Shown piece after piece: positions 8,077-16,100 of a stretch of 46,274 nt of DNA. The DNA is taken from contig NZ_ANNV01000033.1 of the NCBI RefSeq assembly GCF_000346755.1, positions 1-46,274 on the forward strand, given 5' to 3'. The DNA is from Pseudomonas sp. CBZ-4. Its GTDB lineage: Bacteria > Pseudomonadota > Gammaproteobacteria > Pseudomonadales > Pseudomonadaceae. Position numbers and translations under genes: made by a program. Within the stretch, counting starts at the first letter, position 1. Every line of letters starts with the position of its first letter. The notes beneath the pieces are model-generated. The model had not been told where the DNA came from, made no database searches, and was given only the letters and a program-made list of their open reading frames with translations.

Positions 8077-8841
8077 ATGAATACCTTCCTCGCGTTCTAC
8101 CAAGACATCGGCCCCGCGCTGACCCTGCTGGTGTTCGCCACCTTCCTGCTGGCCGGCACGGTCAAGGGCGTGATCGGCCTGGGCCTGCCCACCGTCGCCA
8201 TGGGCCTGCTCGGTCTGGCTATGCTGCCGGCGCAGGCTGCGGCGCTGCTGATCATTCCCTCGACGGTCACCAACCTCTGGCAATTGGCATTCGGCGGGCA
8301 CTTGGGCGCCTTGCTCAAACGCCTGTGGCCGATGCTGTTGCTGATCTCGCTCGGCACCGGGCTTGGCACCCTGTGGTTGGGGATGGACGGCGGCGGTTGG
8401 GTCGTTCACGCATTGGGCGGGGCATTGCTGGTGTATGCGTTGAGTGGTCTGTTCTTGCCCACGTTCAGGGTCGAGCCCGCAAACGAACGTTGGCTGGGCC
8501 CGCTGTGTGGCGTGATCACCGGCGTCATTACCTCGGCCACTGGCGTGTTTGTGATTCCGGCGGTGCCGTATCTGCAAGCGCTGGGCTTGAATCGCGATCA
8601 GTTGGTGCAGGCGCTGGGGTTGTCATTCACCGTCTCGACCTTGGCGCTGGCCGCCGGGTTGGCCTGGCGCGGTACGTTGGGCGGCGGTGAGATCAACGCC
8701 TCACTGCTGGCGCTGTTCCCGGCCTTGTTGGGCATGTGGCTCGGCCAGGTGGTGCGTCAGCGCATCAGTGCGCAGCTGTTCAAGCGGATATTTTTCATCG
8801 GCATGGCGCTGTTGGGCGCTCATCTGCTGATCAGTGGTTAA
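8077..8841 (+). CDS. TauE/SafE (TSUP) family membrane permease
   Basis: A 254-residue hydrophobic protein with about eight predicted membrane helices and the two-fold repeated architecture of TauE/SafE (former DUF81). It has the glycine-rich GTVKGVIGLGLPTVAMGLLG in the first repeat and GVITGVITSATGVFVIPAVP in the second. Family members export or take up sulfonates, sulfoacetate or other organic anions; the substrate here is unknown. ATG at 8077 was chosen because the first helix then starts properly; a longer frame begins inside the REP element. It is probably controlled by the divergent LysR protein. Confidence 0.86.
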   Translation: MNTFLAFYQDIGPALTLLVFATFLLAGTVKGVIGLGLPTVAMGLLGLAMLPAQAAALLIIPSTVTNLWQLAFGGHLGALLKRLWPMLLLISLGTGLGTLWLGMDGGGWVVHALGGALLVYALSGLFLPTFRVEPANERWLGPLCGVITGVITSATGVFVIPAVPYLQALGLNRDQLVQALGLSFTVSTLALAAGLAWRGTLGGGEINASLLALFPALLGMWLGQVVRQRISAQLFKRIFFIGMALLGAHLLISG

Positions 8842-8926
8842 CAATCGACAAGGGATTCGTGCATTTCAGTCAAATGTATTTTGCGGCGCGGCCGCTTATT
8901 CCGAGGGGCCGAGGTCGTTAGTCTGC

Positions 8927-8951
8927 GTCCAGACATTTTCAACCTCTGGAC
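8927..8951. promoter_or_regulatory. Inverted repeat GTCCAGA-N11-TCTGGAC before mdaB
   Basis: A perfect 7-bp inverted repeat (8927-8933 and 8945-8951) ends eight bases before the mdaB start codon. It covers the place where the ribosome-binding site should be, so it could be an operator (perhaps for the LysR protein two genes on) or an mRNA hairpin that limits translation. Confidence 0.45.
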
Positions 8952-8959
8952 ACCCTCCC

Positions 8960-9550
8960 ATGAAAAAAGTACTCCTGCTCAACGGCGGCAAACAGTTCGC
9001 CCACTCCGATGGCCGCTACAACACCACCCTGCATGACACCGCCCTGGCCGTGCTGGACCGTGGCGGTATCGACGTCAAGGTCACCCATATCGACGCCGGC
9101 TACGACGTGGCTGAAGAGGTCGCCAAGTTCCTCTGGGCCGACGTGATCATCTACCAAATGCCCGGCTGGTGGATGGGCGCGCCGTGGATCGTGAAGAAGT
9201 ACATCGACGAAGTCTTCACCGAAGGCCACGGCAGCCTGTACGCCAGCGATGGCCGCACCCGCTCCGATGCGTCGCAGAAATACGGCAGCGGCGGCCTGAT
9301 CCAGGGCAAGCAGTACATGCTGTCGCTGACCTGGAACGCACCGCAGCAAGCCTTCGACGACCCGAGCGACTTCTTCGAAGCCAAGGGCGTGGACGCCGTG
9401 TACTTCCCGTTCCACAAGGCCAACGAATTCCTCGGCATGACCGCCTTGCCGACCTTCCTCTGTGTGGACGTGATGAAACGCCCGGCCATCGACGCCGATG
9501 TGGCGCGCTACGAGCAGCACTTGGCGCAGGTGTTCAACCTCTCGGTGTAA
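8960..9550 (+). CDS. mdaB: MdaB-type NAD(P)H:quinone oxidoreductase
   Basis: A 196-residue flavodoxin-like protein (MKKVLLLNGGKQFAHSDGRY) with the residues YQMPGWWMGAPWIVKKYIDE typical of MdaB and related FAD/FMN quinone reductases. These enzymes reduce quinones by two electrons and so limit redox cycling. The LysR gene 30 bp downstream on the same strand probably regulates it. The ATG at 8960 begins the beta-strand of the Rossmann-like fold; the longer frame upstream has no support. Confidence 0.88.
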   Translation: MKKVLLLNGGKQFAHSDGRYNTTLHDTALAVLDRGGIDVKVTHIDAGYDVAEEVAKFLWADVIIYQMPGWWMGAPWIVKKYIDEVFTEGHGSLYASDGRTRSDASQKYGSGGLIQGKQYMLSLTWNAPQQAFDDPSDFFEAKGVDAVYFPFHKANEFLGMTALPTFLCVDVMKRPAIDADVARYEQHLAQVFNLSV

Positions 9551-9580
9551 GCTGCGGCGAACCGATAACGAGGACCGCCC

Positions 9581-10477
9581 GTGAAAGCCCGATCCGACGA
9601 GCTACAAATCTTTGTCAGCGTGATTGAGTGCGGCTCGATTTCCGCGGCGGCGGAGCAGGTCGGGCAGACGCCGTCGGCGGTCAGCCGCACGCTGTCGCGC
9701 CTGGAGGCCAAGCTTGACACCACGCTGATCAACCGCACCACGCGGCGCATGGACCTGACCGAAGAGGGCAAGTACTTCTTCGAGCAGGCCAAGGTGATCC
9801 TGGCGCAGATGGATGAGCTGGAAGAACGCCTGTCGTCGCGCCAGAAAAACCCGGCCGGGCGCCTGCGTATCAACGCGGCGGTGCCGTTCATGCTGCATGG
9901 GATCGTGCCGTACATCGCCGAATTTCGCCGTTTGTACCCGGACATCCAGCTGGAGCTGAACAGCGATGACTTGATCATCGACCTGCTGGAACAGAGCACC
10001 GACATTGCGATCCGTATCGGTGTGTTGGCCGACTCCACCCTGCATGCCCGTTCCCTCGGCTGTACGCCGCTGCATATCCTTGCCAGCCCCGACTACCTCG
10101 CGCAATTCGGCGCGCCGACCACGGTGGCCGAGCTGGCCGATCACACCCTGCTCGGCTTCACCCAGACCGAAACCCTCAACCATTGGCCGCTGCGCCATGT
10201 GGAAGGCGACCGCTGGCTGATCCAGCCGAGCGTTTCTGCCTCCAGCGGCGAAACCGTGCGCCAGTTGGCGCTGGAAGGGCAGGGCATTTGCTGCCTGTCG
10301 AACTTCATGACCAGCGCCGACATCGACGCCGGGCGCCTGGTGCCGGTGCTGGAGGCGTTCAACAGCGGTTATCGCCAGCCGATCCACGCGGTGTATTACC
10401 GTAACTCGCAGTTGGCGCTGCGTATCCAGTGCTTCCTCGACTTTATCCAGGCCAAACTGGCGCGGTATGCCTGCTGA
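9581..10477 (+). CDS. LysR-family regulator (YafC-like)
   Basis: A 298-residue LysR protein (MKARSDELQIFVSVIECGSI) with its helix-turn-helix at about residues 20-43 (SAAAEQVGQTPSAVSRTLSR). It is of the large subgroup that often sits beside quinone reductases and short-chain dehydrogenases, as here between mdaB (30 bp upstream) and an NAD-dependent epimerase-like gene (103 bp downstream). Same-strand location suggests joint transcription with mdaB and autoregulation. Effector unknown. Confidence 0.88.
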   Translation: MKARSDELQIFVSVIECGSISAAAEQVGQTPSAVSRTLSRLEAKLDTTLINRTTRRMDLTEEGKYFFEQAKVILAQMDELEERLSSRQKNPAGRLRINAAVPFMLHGIVPYIAEFRRLYPDIQLELNSDDLIIDLLEQSTDIAIRIGVLADSTLHARSLGCTPLHILASPDYLAQFGAPTTVAELADHTLLGFTQTETLNHWPLRHVEGDRWLIQPSVSASSGETVRQLALEGQGICCLSNFMTSADIDAGRLVPVLEAFNSGYRQPIHAVYYRNSQLALRIQCFLDFIQAKLARYAC

Positions 10478-10580
10478 TTCGTGACCGCCGCGCAAGAGTG
10501 AATTGGGCGGCAGGGGCTTATTCGTCAAGGATCGGCCCTTGATACTGGGCTCATCACTTACTCAGTCAGGAGAACGCTCC

Positions 10581-11474
10581 ATGAACGTATTCGTTACCGG
10601 CGCCGCAGGTTTTATCGGTGGCTCCATCGCCACTGGCCTGGTCAAGGCTGGCCACACCGTCACCGGCCTGGTGCGCAGCGCCGAGCAGGCGGCGGAAATG
10701 ACCGCCTTGGGCATCACCCCGGTGATCGGCAGCCTGGACGACGCGGCTGTATTGACCGAGCAGGCGCAGAAGGCTGACGCGGTGATCAACGCCGCGAGCA
10801 GCGACCATCGCGCAGCAGTGGAAACCTTGCTGGCGGCGCTGAAAGGGTCGAACAAACCGTTCCTGCACACCAGCGGTTCGAGCATCGTCGGTGATGCGTC
10901 GGGCGGCAAAGCCAGCGAGGTCATCTACTTCGAAGACAACTTGCCGGAACCAACGGTGGATAAAGCCGCCCGCGTCGCCATCGACAACCTGATCCTGGCC
11001 GCCGCCCACGACGGCGTGAATTCGGCGGTGATCTGCAACACCCTGATCTACGGCCACAGCCTGGGCGTGAAGCGCGACAGCGTGCAATTGCCGCGCTTGC
11101 TCAAGCAGGCGCGCAAGAGTGGGGTGGTGCGCCATGTGGGGACGGGGCAGAACATCTGGTCCAACGTGCATATTGAAGATGTGGTGGCGTTGTATTTGCT
11201 GGCGCTGACCAGGAATGTGCCGGGCACGTTCTACTTTGTCGAAAGCAGCGAGGCGTCGTTTATCGACATGACCACGGCGATTGCCGAAGCCTTGAACCTG
11301 GGTCAACCGCAGGATTGGCCGTTGGCCGAGGCTGAGGCTGAGTGGGGGTATGAAATGGCCAACTATGGTTTGGGTTCCAATAGCCGGGTGCGTGGGCAGC
11401 GGGCGCGGGAGGTGTTGGGGTGGGTGCCGCAGCGGACATCTGTAGTCGAGTGGATTCGTCGCGAGATGGTTTGA
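10581..11474 (+). CDS. NAD-dependent epimerase/dehydratase family (extended SDR)
   Basis: A 297-residue extended short-chain dehydrogenase with the N-terminal dinucleotide motif TGAAGFIGGSIA (about residues 6-17). The usual YxxxK pair is not obvious: the stretch after TSGSSIVGD has no clear Tyr-x-x-x-Lys, so this may be an atypical or NmrA-like member. The start at 10581 follows AGGAGAACGCTCC. It probably belongs to the mdaB-LysR group. A REP element follows the stop. Substrate unknown. Confidence 0.82.
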   Translation: MNVFVTGAAGFIGGSIATGLVKAGHTVTGLVRSAEQAAEMTALGITPVIGSLDDAAVLTEQAQKADAVINAASSDHRAAVETLLAALKGSNKPFLHTSGSSIVGDASGGKASEVIYFEDNLPEPTVDKAARVAIDNLILAAAHDGVNSAVICNTLIYGHSLGVKRDSVQLPRLLKQARKSGVVRHVGTGQNIWSNVHIEDVVALYLLALTRNVPGTFYFVESSEASFIDMTTAIAEALNLGQPQDWPLAEAEAEWGYEMANYGLGSNSRVRGQRAREVLGWVPQRTSVVEWIRREMV

Positions 11475-11497
11475 TGTTCGCTTGAGACCCAGTCGTC

Positions 11498-11591
11498 TTC
11501 ATCGCAGGCAAGCCAGCTCCCACAAAAGCCAGCTCCCACATTTTGATTTGTGAACACATTCAAGTGTGGGAGCTGGCTTGCCTGCGATGAA
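11498..11591. repeat. REP pair after epimerase gene
   Basis: TTCATCGCAGGCAAGCCAGC (starting at 11498) pairs with the opposite arm ending in CCTGCGATGAA at 11591. A partial extra arm (AGCCAGCTCCCACA, from about 11527) is inserted between them. The element lies between two plus-strand genes and ends 83 bp before the SulP start. Confidence 0.85.
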
Positions 11592-11674
11592 GGCCACTCG
11601 GTCTCCAGACTAGCCCCACCCCGCTCAATTCCGTACCATCCCCCGCCTTATCCCCCGCATTACCCTGGTACCTC

Positions 11675-13120
11675 ATGAACCTCACCCGTCTGCGCGCCGA
11701 TGCCCTGGCCGGCCTCACCACGTCTTTTGCGCTGCTGCCCGAATGCATCGCCTTTGCCCTGGTGGCCCACCTCAACCCGCTGATGGGGCTCTACGGCGCC
11801 TTTATCATCTGCACCCTCACCGCGCTGTTCGGTGGTCGGCCCGGCATGGTCTCGGGTGCGGCGGGCTCGATGGCGGTGGTGATCGTCGCGTTGGTGGTGC
11901 AACACGGCGTCGAATACCTGCTGGCCACGGTGCTGCTGGGCGGGTTGATCATGATCGCGTTCGGCCTGTTGCGCCTGGGCAAGCTGGTGCGCATGGTGCC
12001 GCACCCGGTGATGCTGGGGTTTGTGAATGGCTTGGCGATCATCATTGCGCTGGCGCAACTGGAGCATTTCAAGAGCGGTGAGCACTGGCTCAGCGGCACG
12101 CCGTTGTACGTGATGATCGGCCTGGTGCTGGTGACCATGGCCATTGTCTACCTGTTGCCGCGCATCACCCGCGCGGTGCCGCCGGCGCTGGTGGCGATCC
12201 TCGGCGTCGGCCTCGCGGTGTACCTGCTCGGCCTGCCGACCCGCACGTTGGGCGACATGGCCCACATCGCCGGCGGCCTCCCCACCTTTGCCCTGCCGCA
12301 GATCCCCTGGACCCTGGAAACCCTCGGCATCATCGCGCCGTACGCGTTCCTGATGGCCATGGTCGGCCTGCTGGAAACCCTGCTCACCCTCAACCTCACC
12401 GACGAAATCACCGAGACCCGTGGCTACCCCGACCGCGAAAGCGTGGCCCTGGGCGCGGCGAACATGGTCTCCGGCGTATTTGGCGGCATGGGCGGTTGCG
12501 CGATGATCGGGCAAACCGTGATCAACCTCAGTTCCGGTGGGCGCGGGCGGTTCTCCGGGGTGTTTGCCGGGGTGATGATCCTGTTGTTTATCTTGTTTCT
12601 GTCGCCGTTTATCGAGCGGATTCCGCTGGCGGCGCTGGTCGGGGTGATGTTCGTGGTGTCCCAGCAGACCTTCGCCTGGGCTTCCTTGCGGGTGATCAAC
12701 AAGGTGCCGTTCAACGATGTGCTGGTGATTATCGCGGTGACGGTGATCACGGTATTCACCGACCTGGCCACGGCGGTGTTGTGCGGGATTGTGATTGCGG
12801 CGCTGAACTTCGCCTGGCAGCAGGCGCGGGAGCTGTATTCCGATGCGCATCTGGAGGCCGATGGCAGCAAGCTCTATCGCCTGCATGGCACGTTGTTCTT
12901 TGCCTCGACCACGCCGTTCCTGAACCAGTTCGACCCGGCCAACGACCCGGCCCAGGTGACGCTGGATTGCCGTCACCTGAGCTTTGTCGATTACTCGGCG
13001 ATTGCCGCGCTGATGACCCTGCGCGAGCGCTACGCCAAGGCCGGCAAGCACCTGCGGGTGCTGCACTTGTCGGAGCGCTGCAAGAAGCTGCTCAAGCGCG
13101 CCAAGGTTCACCCCGACTGA
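11675..13120 (+). CDS. SulP-family anion transporter with STAS domain
   Basis: A 481-residue inner-membrane protein with the SulP core (about residues 1-380; the motif LLPECIAFALVAHLNPLMGL lies near the N-terminus) and a C-terminal STAS domain (about 390-478, with DCRHLSFVDYSAIAAL). SulP proteins move sulfate, bicarbonate or dicarboxylates. No carbonic anhydrase or sulfate gene is adjacent to decide. The protein is shorter than typical 550-residue members, with compact loops. A cloverleaf-type repeat follows it. Confidence 0.9.
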   Translation: MNLTRLRADALAGLTTSFALLPECIAFALVAHLNPLMGLYGAFIICTLTALFGGRPGMVSGAAGSMAVVIVALVVQHGVEYLLATVLLGGLIMIAFGLLRLGKLVRMVPHPVMLGFVNGLAIIIALAQLEHFKSGEHWLSGTPLYVMIGLVLVTMAIVYLLPRITRAVPPALVAILGVGLAVYLLGLPTRTLGDMAHIAGGLPTFALPQIPWTLETLGIIAPYAFLMAMVGLLETLLTLNLTDEITETRGYPDRESVALGAANMVSGVFGGMGGCAMIGQTVINLSSGGRGRFSGVFAGVMILLFILFLSPFIERIPLAALVGVMFVVSQQTFAWASLRVINKVPFNDVLVIIAVTVITVFTDLATAVLCGIVIAALNFAWQQARELYSDAHLEADGSKLYRLHGTLFFASTTPFLNQFDPANDPAQVTLDCRHLSFVDYSAIAALMTLRERYAKAGKHLRVLHLSERCKKLLKRAKVHPD

Positions 13121-13145
13121 TTGAGTGGTGAGCTGGATTGGACTA

Positions 13146-13243
13146 CTTGTGGCGAGGGAGCTTGCTCCCGCTGGGCTGCGTAGCGGCCCCAAGTCTTGGG
13201 AGCGCTTCGCACTCCAGCGGGAGCAAGCTCCCTCGCCACAAAT
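13146..13243. repeat. Cloverleaf-type repeat, copy 1 (reverse orientation)
   Basis: Outer arms GTGGCGAGGGAGCTTGCTCC and its complement enclose two small hairpins: GGGCTGC-GTA-GCGGCCC and, on the right, GGAGCGC-TTC-GCACTCC. Copies at 18459 and 27967 carry the same two inner hairpins in the opposite order, so this copy is inverted relative to them. It sits between the convergent SulP and LprI-like genes. Confidence 0.85.
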
Positions 13244-13247
13244 AGTT

Positions 13248-13628
13248 TCATGGCCCGACCAGGTCTTCCAGCTCCTGGGCGCGGGTCTGGGTCATGTCCA
13301 GCACGCAGCCGGAGCCGTTGACCTGATCGATGCTGCCGCCGGTGGCGCTGCCGGCAAAGGCGCAGTTGGCATCGCGGTACTTTATCCACAGGCGCTGCAC
13401 GTCTTGCAGTTGCTGCTTGCGCGCCCCTTCCTGAGCGGCGAGGGCGGTCTTGTAGGCCGTGTTCAGGCGCTTGTCCTGCACCTTGGTTTCCCGGGCGTTG
13501 CAATTGACCATGTCGGCGGTGGTGTTGGCGCCGTCCATGCATTTTTTCAGCGCCGCGTTATCGGCGGCCGAGGCGCTGCCGCACAGGGCGAGCAGTAGGG
13601 CGCTGGCGGCGAGGGATGTGCGAATCAT
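13248..13628 (-). CDS. Small secreted LprI/DUF1311-like protein
   Basis: A 126-residue protein with a clear Sec signal peptide (MIRTSLAASALLLALCGSAS, cleavage near residue 22 after ASA). The mature part has the W-x2-YRDANC motif and paired cysteines of the lysozyme-inhibitor LprI/DUF1311 family. Members act in the periplasm; some inhibit lysozyme, most are uncharacterised. It is transcribed divergently from the D-amino-acid operon, with 248 bp between them. Lysozyme inhibition is a family possibility, not shown. Confidence 0.8.
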   Translation of the reverse strand: MIRTSLAASALLLALCGSASAADNAALKKCMDGANTTADMVNCNARETKVQDKRLNTAYKTALAAQEGARKQQLQDVQRLWIKYRDANCAFAGSATGGSIDQVNGSGCVLDMTQTRAQELEDLVGP

Positions 13629-13792
13629 GGGCGGTTTCCTGGCTGTTGGGTGGTTGCGCATTCTATGACTGGATGGCGCCGCTTGAGTTTCCGCCATCCT
13701 CTGATCTTCATGTAAGAACACCCCCCGAATTTTCATCAGTGGCCGTCGGGCATATCCCAACGCGACAGCGCGTGTCTGTGGGCGAAAATTAC

Positions 13793-13809
13793 TTTCATTA
13801 AAATTGAAA
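13793..13809. promoter_or_regulatory. Candidate RpiR operator TTTCA-N7-TGAAA
   Basis: A dyad TTTCA (13793-13797) and TGAAA (13805-13809) lies in an AT-rich stretch 67 bp upstream of the permease start codon. A dyad here is a plausible site for the RpiR regulator encoded in the same operon. The assignment is by position only. Confidence 0.35.
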
Positions 13810-13876
13810 ATACGCCTCGGTAATGATTTATGAGTTTCACAACCAATTCGACGTGACCCTTTCCGAGGAGTACCGC

Positions 13877-15226
13877 ATGGCCGCATCACTGGGCTTCGGG
13901 CTGTTGGCATACGCTGCCATCGCCATCATTGCTTTGATCGTGCTGATTGCACGTTACCGGCTCAACCCGTTTATCGTCATCACCCTGGTGTCCATCGGCC
14001 TGGCGCTGGTGGCCGGGATGCCGGCAGACACCATCATGGGCTCCTACGAAGCGGGCGTCGGCAAGACCCTGGGGCATATCGCCCTGGTCGTCGCGTTGGG
14101 CACCATGCTCGGCAAGATGATGGCCGAGTCCGGCGGCGCCGAGCAGGTGGCGCGCACCCTGATCAACCGCTTTGGCGAGCGCAACGCGCACTGGGCGATG
14201 GTATGCATCGCGTTCCTGGTGGGCTTGCCGCTGTTTTTCGAGGTCGGTTTTGTGTTGCTGGTGCCGATCGCCTTTACCGTGGCGCGGCGGGTGGGCGTGT
14301 CGATCCTGATGGTCGGCTTGCCCATGGTGGCCGGCTTGTCGGTGGTGCATGCGCTGGTGCCGCCACACCCGGCGGCGATGATGGCGGTGCTGGCGTATAA
14401 CGCGTCGGTGGGGCAGACCGTGCTGTATGCGATTTTGATCGGCATCCCGACGGCGATCATCGCCGGCCCGGTGTACGCCAAATTCATCGTGCCGCGCATT
14501 CACCTGCCGGCGGAAAACCCGCTGGAACGCCAGTTCATCGAGCGCGAACCGCGCACCCGCCTGCCGAGCTTTGCGCTGACCATGGGCACCATCCTGTTGC
14601 CGGTGGTGCTGATGATGATCGGCGGTTGGGCCAACGTGCTTTCCACGCCGGGCAGCGGTTTCAACCAGTTCCTGTTGTTTATCGGCAACTCGGTGATCGC
14701 GCTGCTGCTGGCGACCTTGGTGAGTTTCTGGACCTTGGGCATCGCCCAGGGCTTCAATCGCGAGTCGATCCTCAAGTTCACCAACGAATGCCTGGCGCCG
14801 ACCGCCAGCATCACCTTGCTGGTGGGCGCGGGCGGTGGCTTGAACCGGATTCTGGTGGATGCCGGCGTCACCAACGAAATCCTCGGCCTGGCCCACGCCT
14901 TCCAGCTGTCGCCGTTGGTGATGGGCTGGCTGTTCGCCGCACTGATGCGTATCGCCACGGGTTCGGCGACGGTGGCCATGACCACCGCCTCCGGCGTGGT
15001 CGCGCCAGTGGCCATGGGCCTGGGTTATCCCCACCCGGAACTGTTGGTGCTGGCCACTGGTGCGGGCTCGGTGATCTTTTCCCACGTCAACGACGGCGGC
15101 TTCTGGCTGATCAAGGAATACTTCAATATGACGGTGATCCAGACCTTCAAGACCTGGACCGTGCTGGAAACCCTGATTTCAGTGGTGGCGTTCGGTCTTA
15201 CCTATGGTCTGTCCTGCATTCTGTAA
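13877..15226 (+). CDS. GntP-family permease (probable D-amino-acid/gluconate type)
   Basis: A 449-residue inner-membrane permease of the GntP family, with repeated hydrophobic segments and the conserved NDGGFWLIKEYF sequence near the C-terminus typical of gluconate and D-serine (DsdX) transporters. Its location in front of an RpiR regulator and an N-acyl-D-amino-acid deacylase argues for D-amino acids or their N-acyl forms rather than gluconate. ATG at 13877 follows CGAGGAG and begins just before the first helix; a longer frame from 13823 would add a non-hydrophobic leader. The next gene starts 12 bp downstream. Confidence 0.88.
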   Translation: MAASLGFGLLAYAAIAIIALIVLIARYRLNPFIVITLVSIGLALVAGMPADTIMGSYEAGVGKTLGHIALVVALGTMLGKMMAESGGAEQVARTLINRFGERNAHWAMVCIAFLVGLPLFFEVGFVLLVPIAFTVARRVGVSILMVGLPMVAGLSVVHALVPPHPAAMMAVLAYNASVGQTVLYAILIGIPTAIIAGPVYAKFIVPRIHLPAENPLERQFIEREPRTRLPSFALTMGTILLPVVLMMIGGWANVLSTPGSGFNQFLLFIGNSVIALLLATLVSFWTLGIAQGFNRESILKFTNECLAPTASITLLVGAGGGLNRILVDAGVTNEILGLAHAFQLSPLVMGWLFAALMRIATGSATVAMTTASGVVAPVAMGLGYPHPELLVLATGAGSVIFSHVNDGGFWLIKEYFNMTVIQTFKTWTVLETLISVVAFGLTYGLSCIL

Positions 15227-15238
15227 CCCGGAGACCCC

Positions 15239-16099
15239 ATGGACATCCTCTACCAGATCCGCGCCCGCCAGGATTCCTTCAGCGCTGGCGAAGGCCGTAT
15301 CGCCAAGCTGATGCTCGATGACGTGGGTTTTGCCGCGTCGGCCAGCCTGGAAGAGTTGTCCCAGCGGGCCGAGGTCAGCACCGCCACGCTGTCGCGGTTT
15401 GCCCGCAGTGTTGGCTGCCGCGATTTACGCGACCTGCGCCTGCAACTGGCGCAGGCCAGTGGCGTCGGCAGCCGCTTCCTCGACCCGGCGGGCAAGCCGG
15501 AACAGTCGGCGTTTCATCGGCAGATTCTCGGCGATATCGAGGCGACGTTGCGTCAGCACCTGTCCGGCTTCAATCAGGCGGGGTTTGTCGATGCCGTGAA
15601 CCTGCTGGGCCAGGCGCGGATGATCCACGCGTTTGGCATGGGCGGCCCGTCGAGCCTGTGCAGCGATGAGTTGCAGGTGCGCCTGGTGCGCCTGGGCTAT
15701 CCGATAGCGGCCTGCCATGACCCGGTGATGATGCGCGTCACGGCGGCAACCCTGGGCGCGGCGCATGTGTTGATCGTGTGCTCCCTGACCGGCCGCACCC
15801 CCGAGTTGCTCGACGTGGTGGCGCTGGCGCGCAACTACGACGCGCGCATCATCGCCATCACCCTGGCCGATTCACCCCTGGCGCAGTTGGCCGACGTGCT
15901 GCTGCCGCTGCAACCGGCCGAAACCAGTTTTATCTACAAACCCACGGCGGCGCGCTACGGCATGCTGCTGGCCATCGACCTGCTCGCCACCGAGCTGGCG
16001 CTGGCCATGCCGGACGACAACCGGGAACGCCTGCGCCGGATCAAGCTGGCCCTCGACGATTACCGCGGCGGCCCTGACAGCCTGCCGCTTGGAGACTGA
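15239..16099 (+). CDS. RpiR/MurR-family regulator with SIS domain
   Basis: A 286-residue regulator: N-terminal HTH_6 domain (residues 1 to about 77, with LEELSQRAEVSTATLSRFAR) and a C-terminal SIS sugar-isomerase-fold domain (about 120-255). RpiR proteins usually sense phosphosugars, but those linked to D-aminoacylase genes are thought to sense D-amino-acid derivatives. It sits 12 bp after the permease; its stop TGA is followed one base later by the deacylase ATG, so translation is probably coupled. It likely controls this operon. Confidence 0.88.
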   Translation: MDILYQIRARQDSFSAGEGRIAKLMLDDVGFAASASLEELSQRAEVSTATLSRFARSVGCRDLRDLRLQLAQASGVGSRFLDPAGKPEQSAFHRQILGDIEATLRQHLSGFNQAGFVDAVNLLGQARMIHAFGMGGPSSLCSDELQVRLVRLGYPIAACHDPVMMRVTAATLGAAHVLIVCSLTGRTPELLDVVALARNYDARIIAITLADSPLAQLADVLLPLQPAETSFIYKPTAARYGMLLAIDLLATELALAMPDDNRERLRRIKLALDDYRGGPDSLPLGD

Positions 16100-16100
16100 A

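Noticed and set aside
11660..13192. Long minus-strand frame opposite the SulP transporter
   Set aside because: His/Gln/Arg-rich shadow with no fold; the plus strand encodes a complete SulP-STAS protein.
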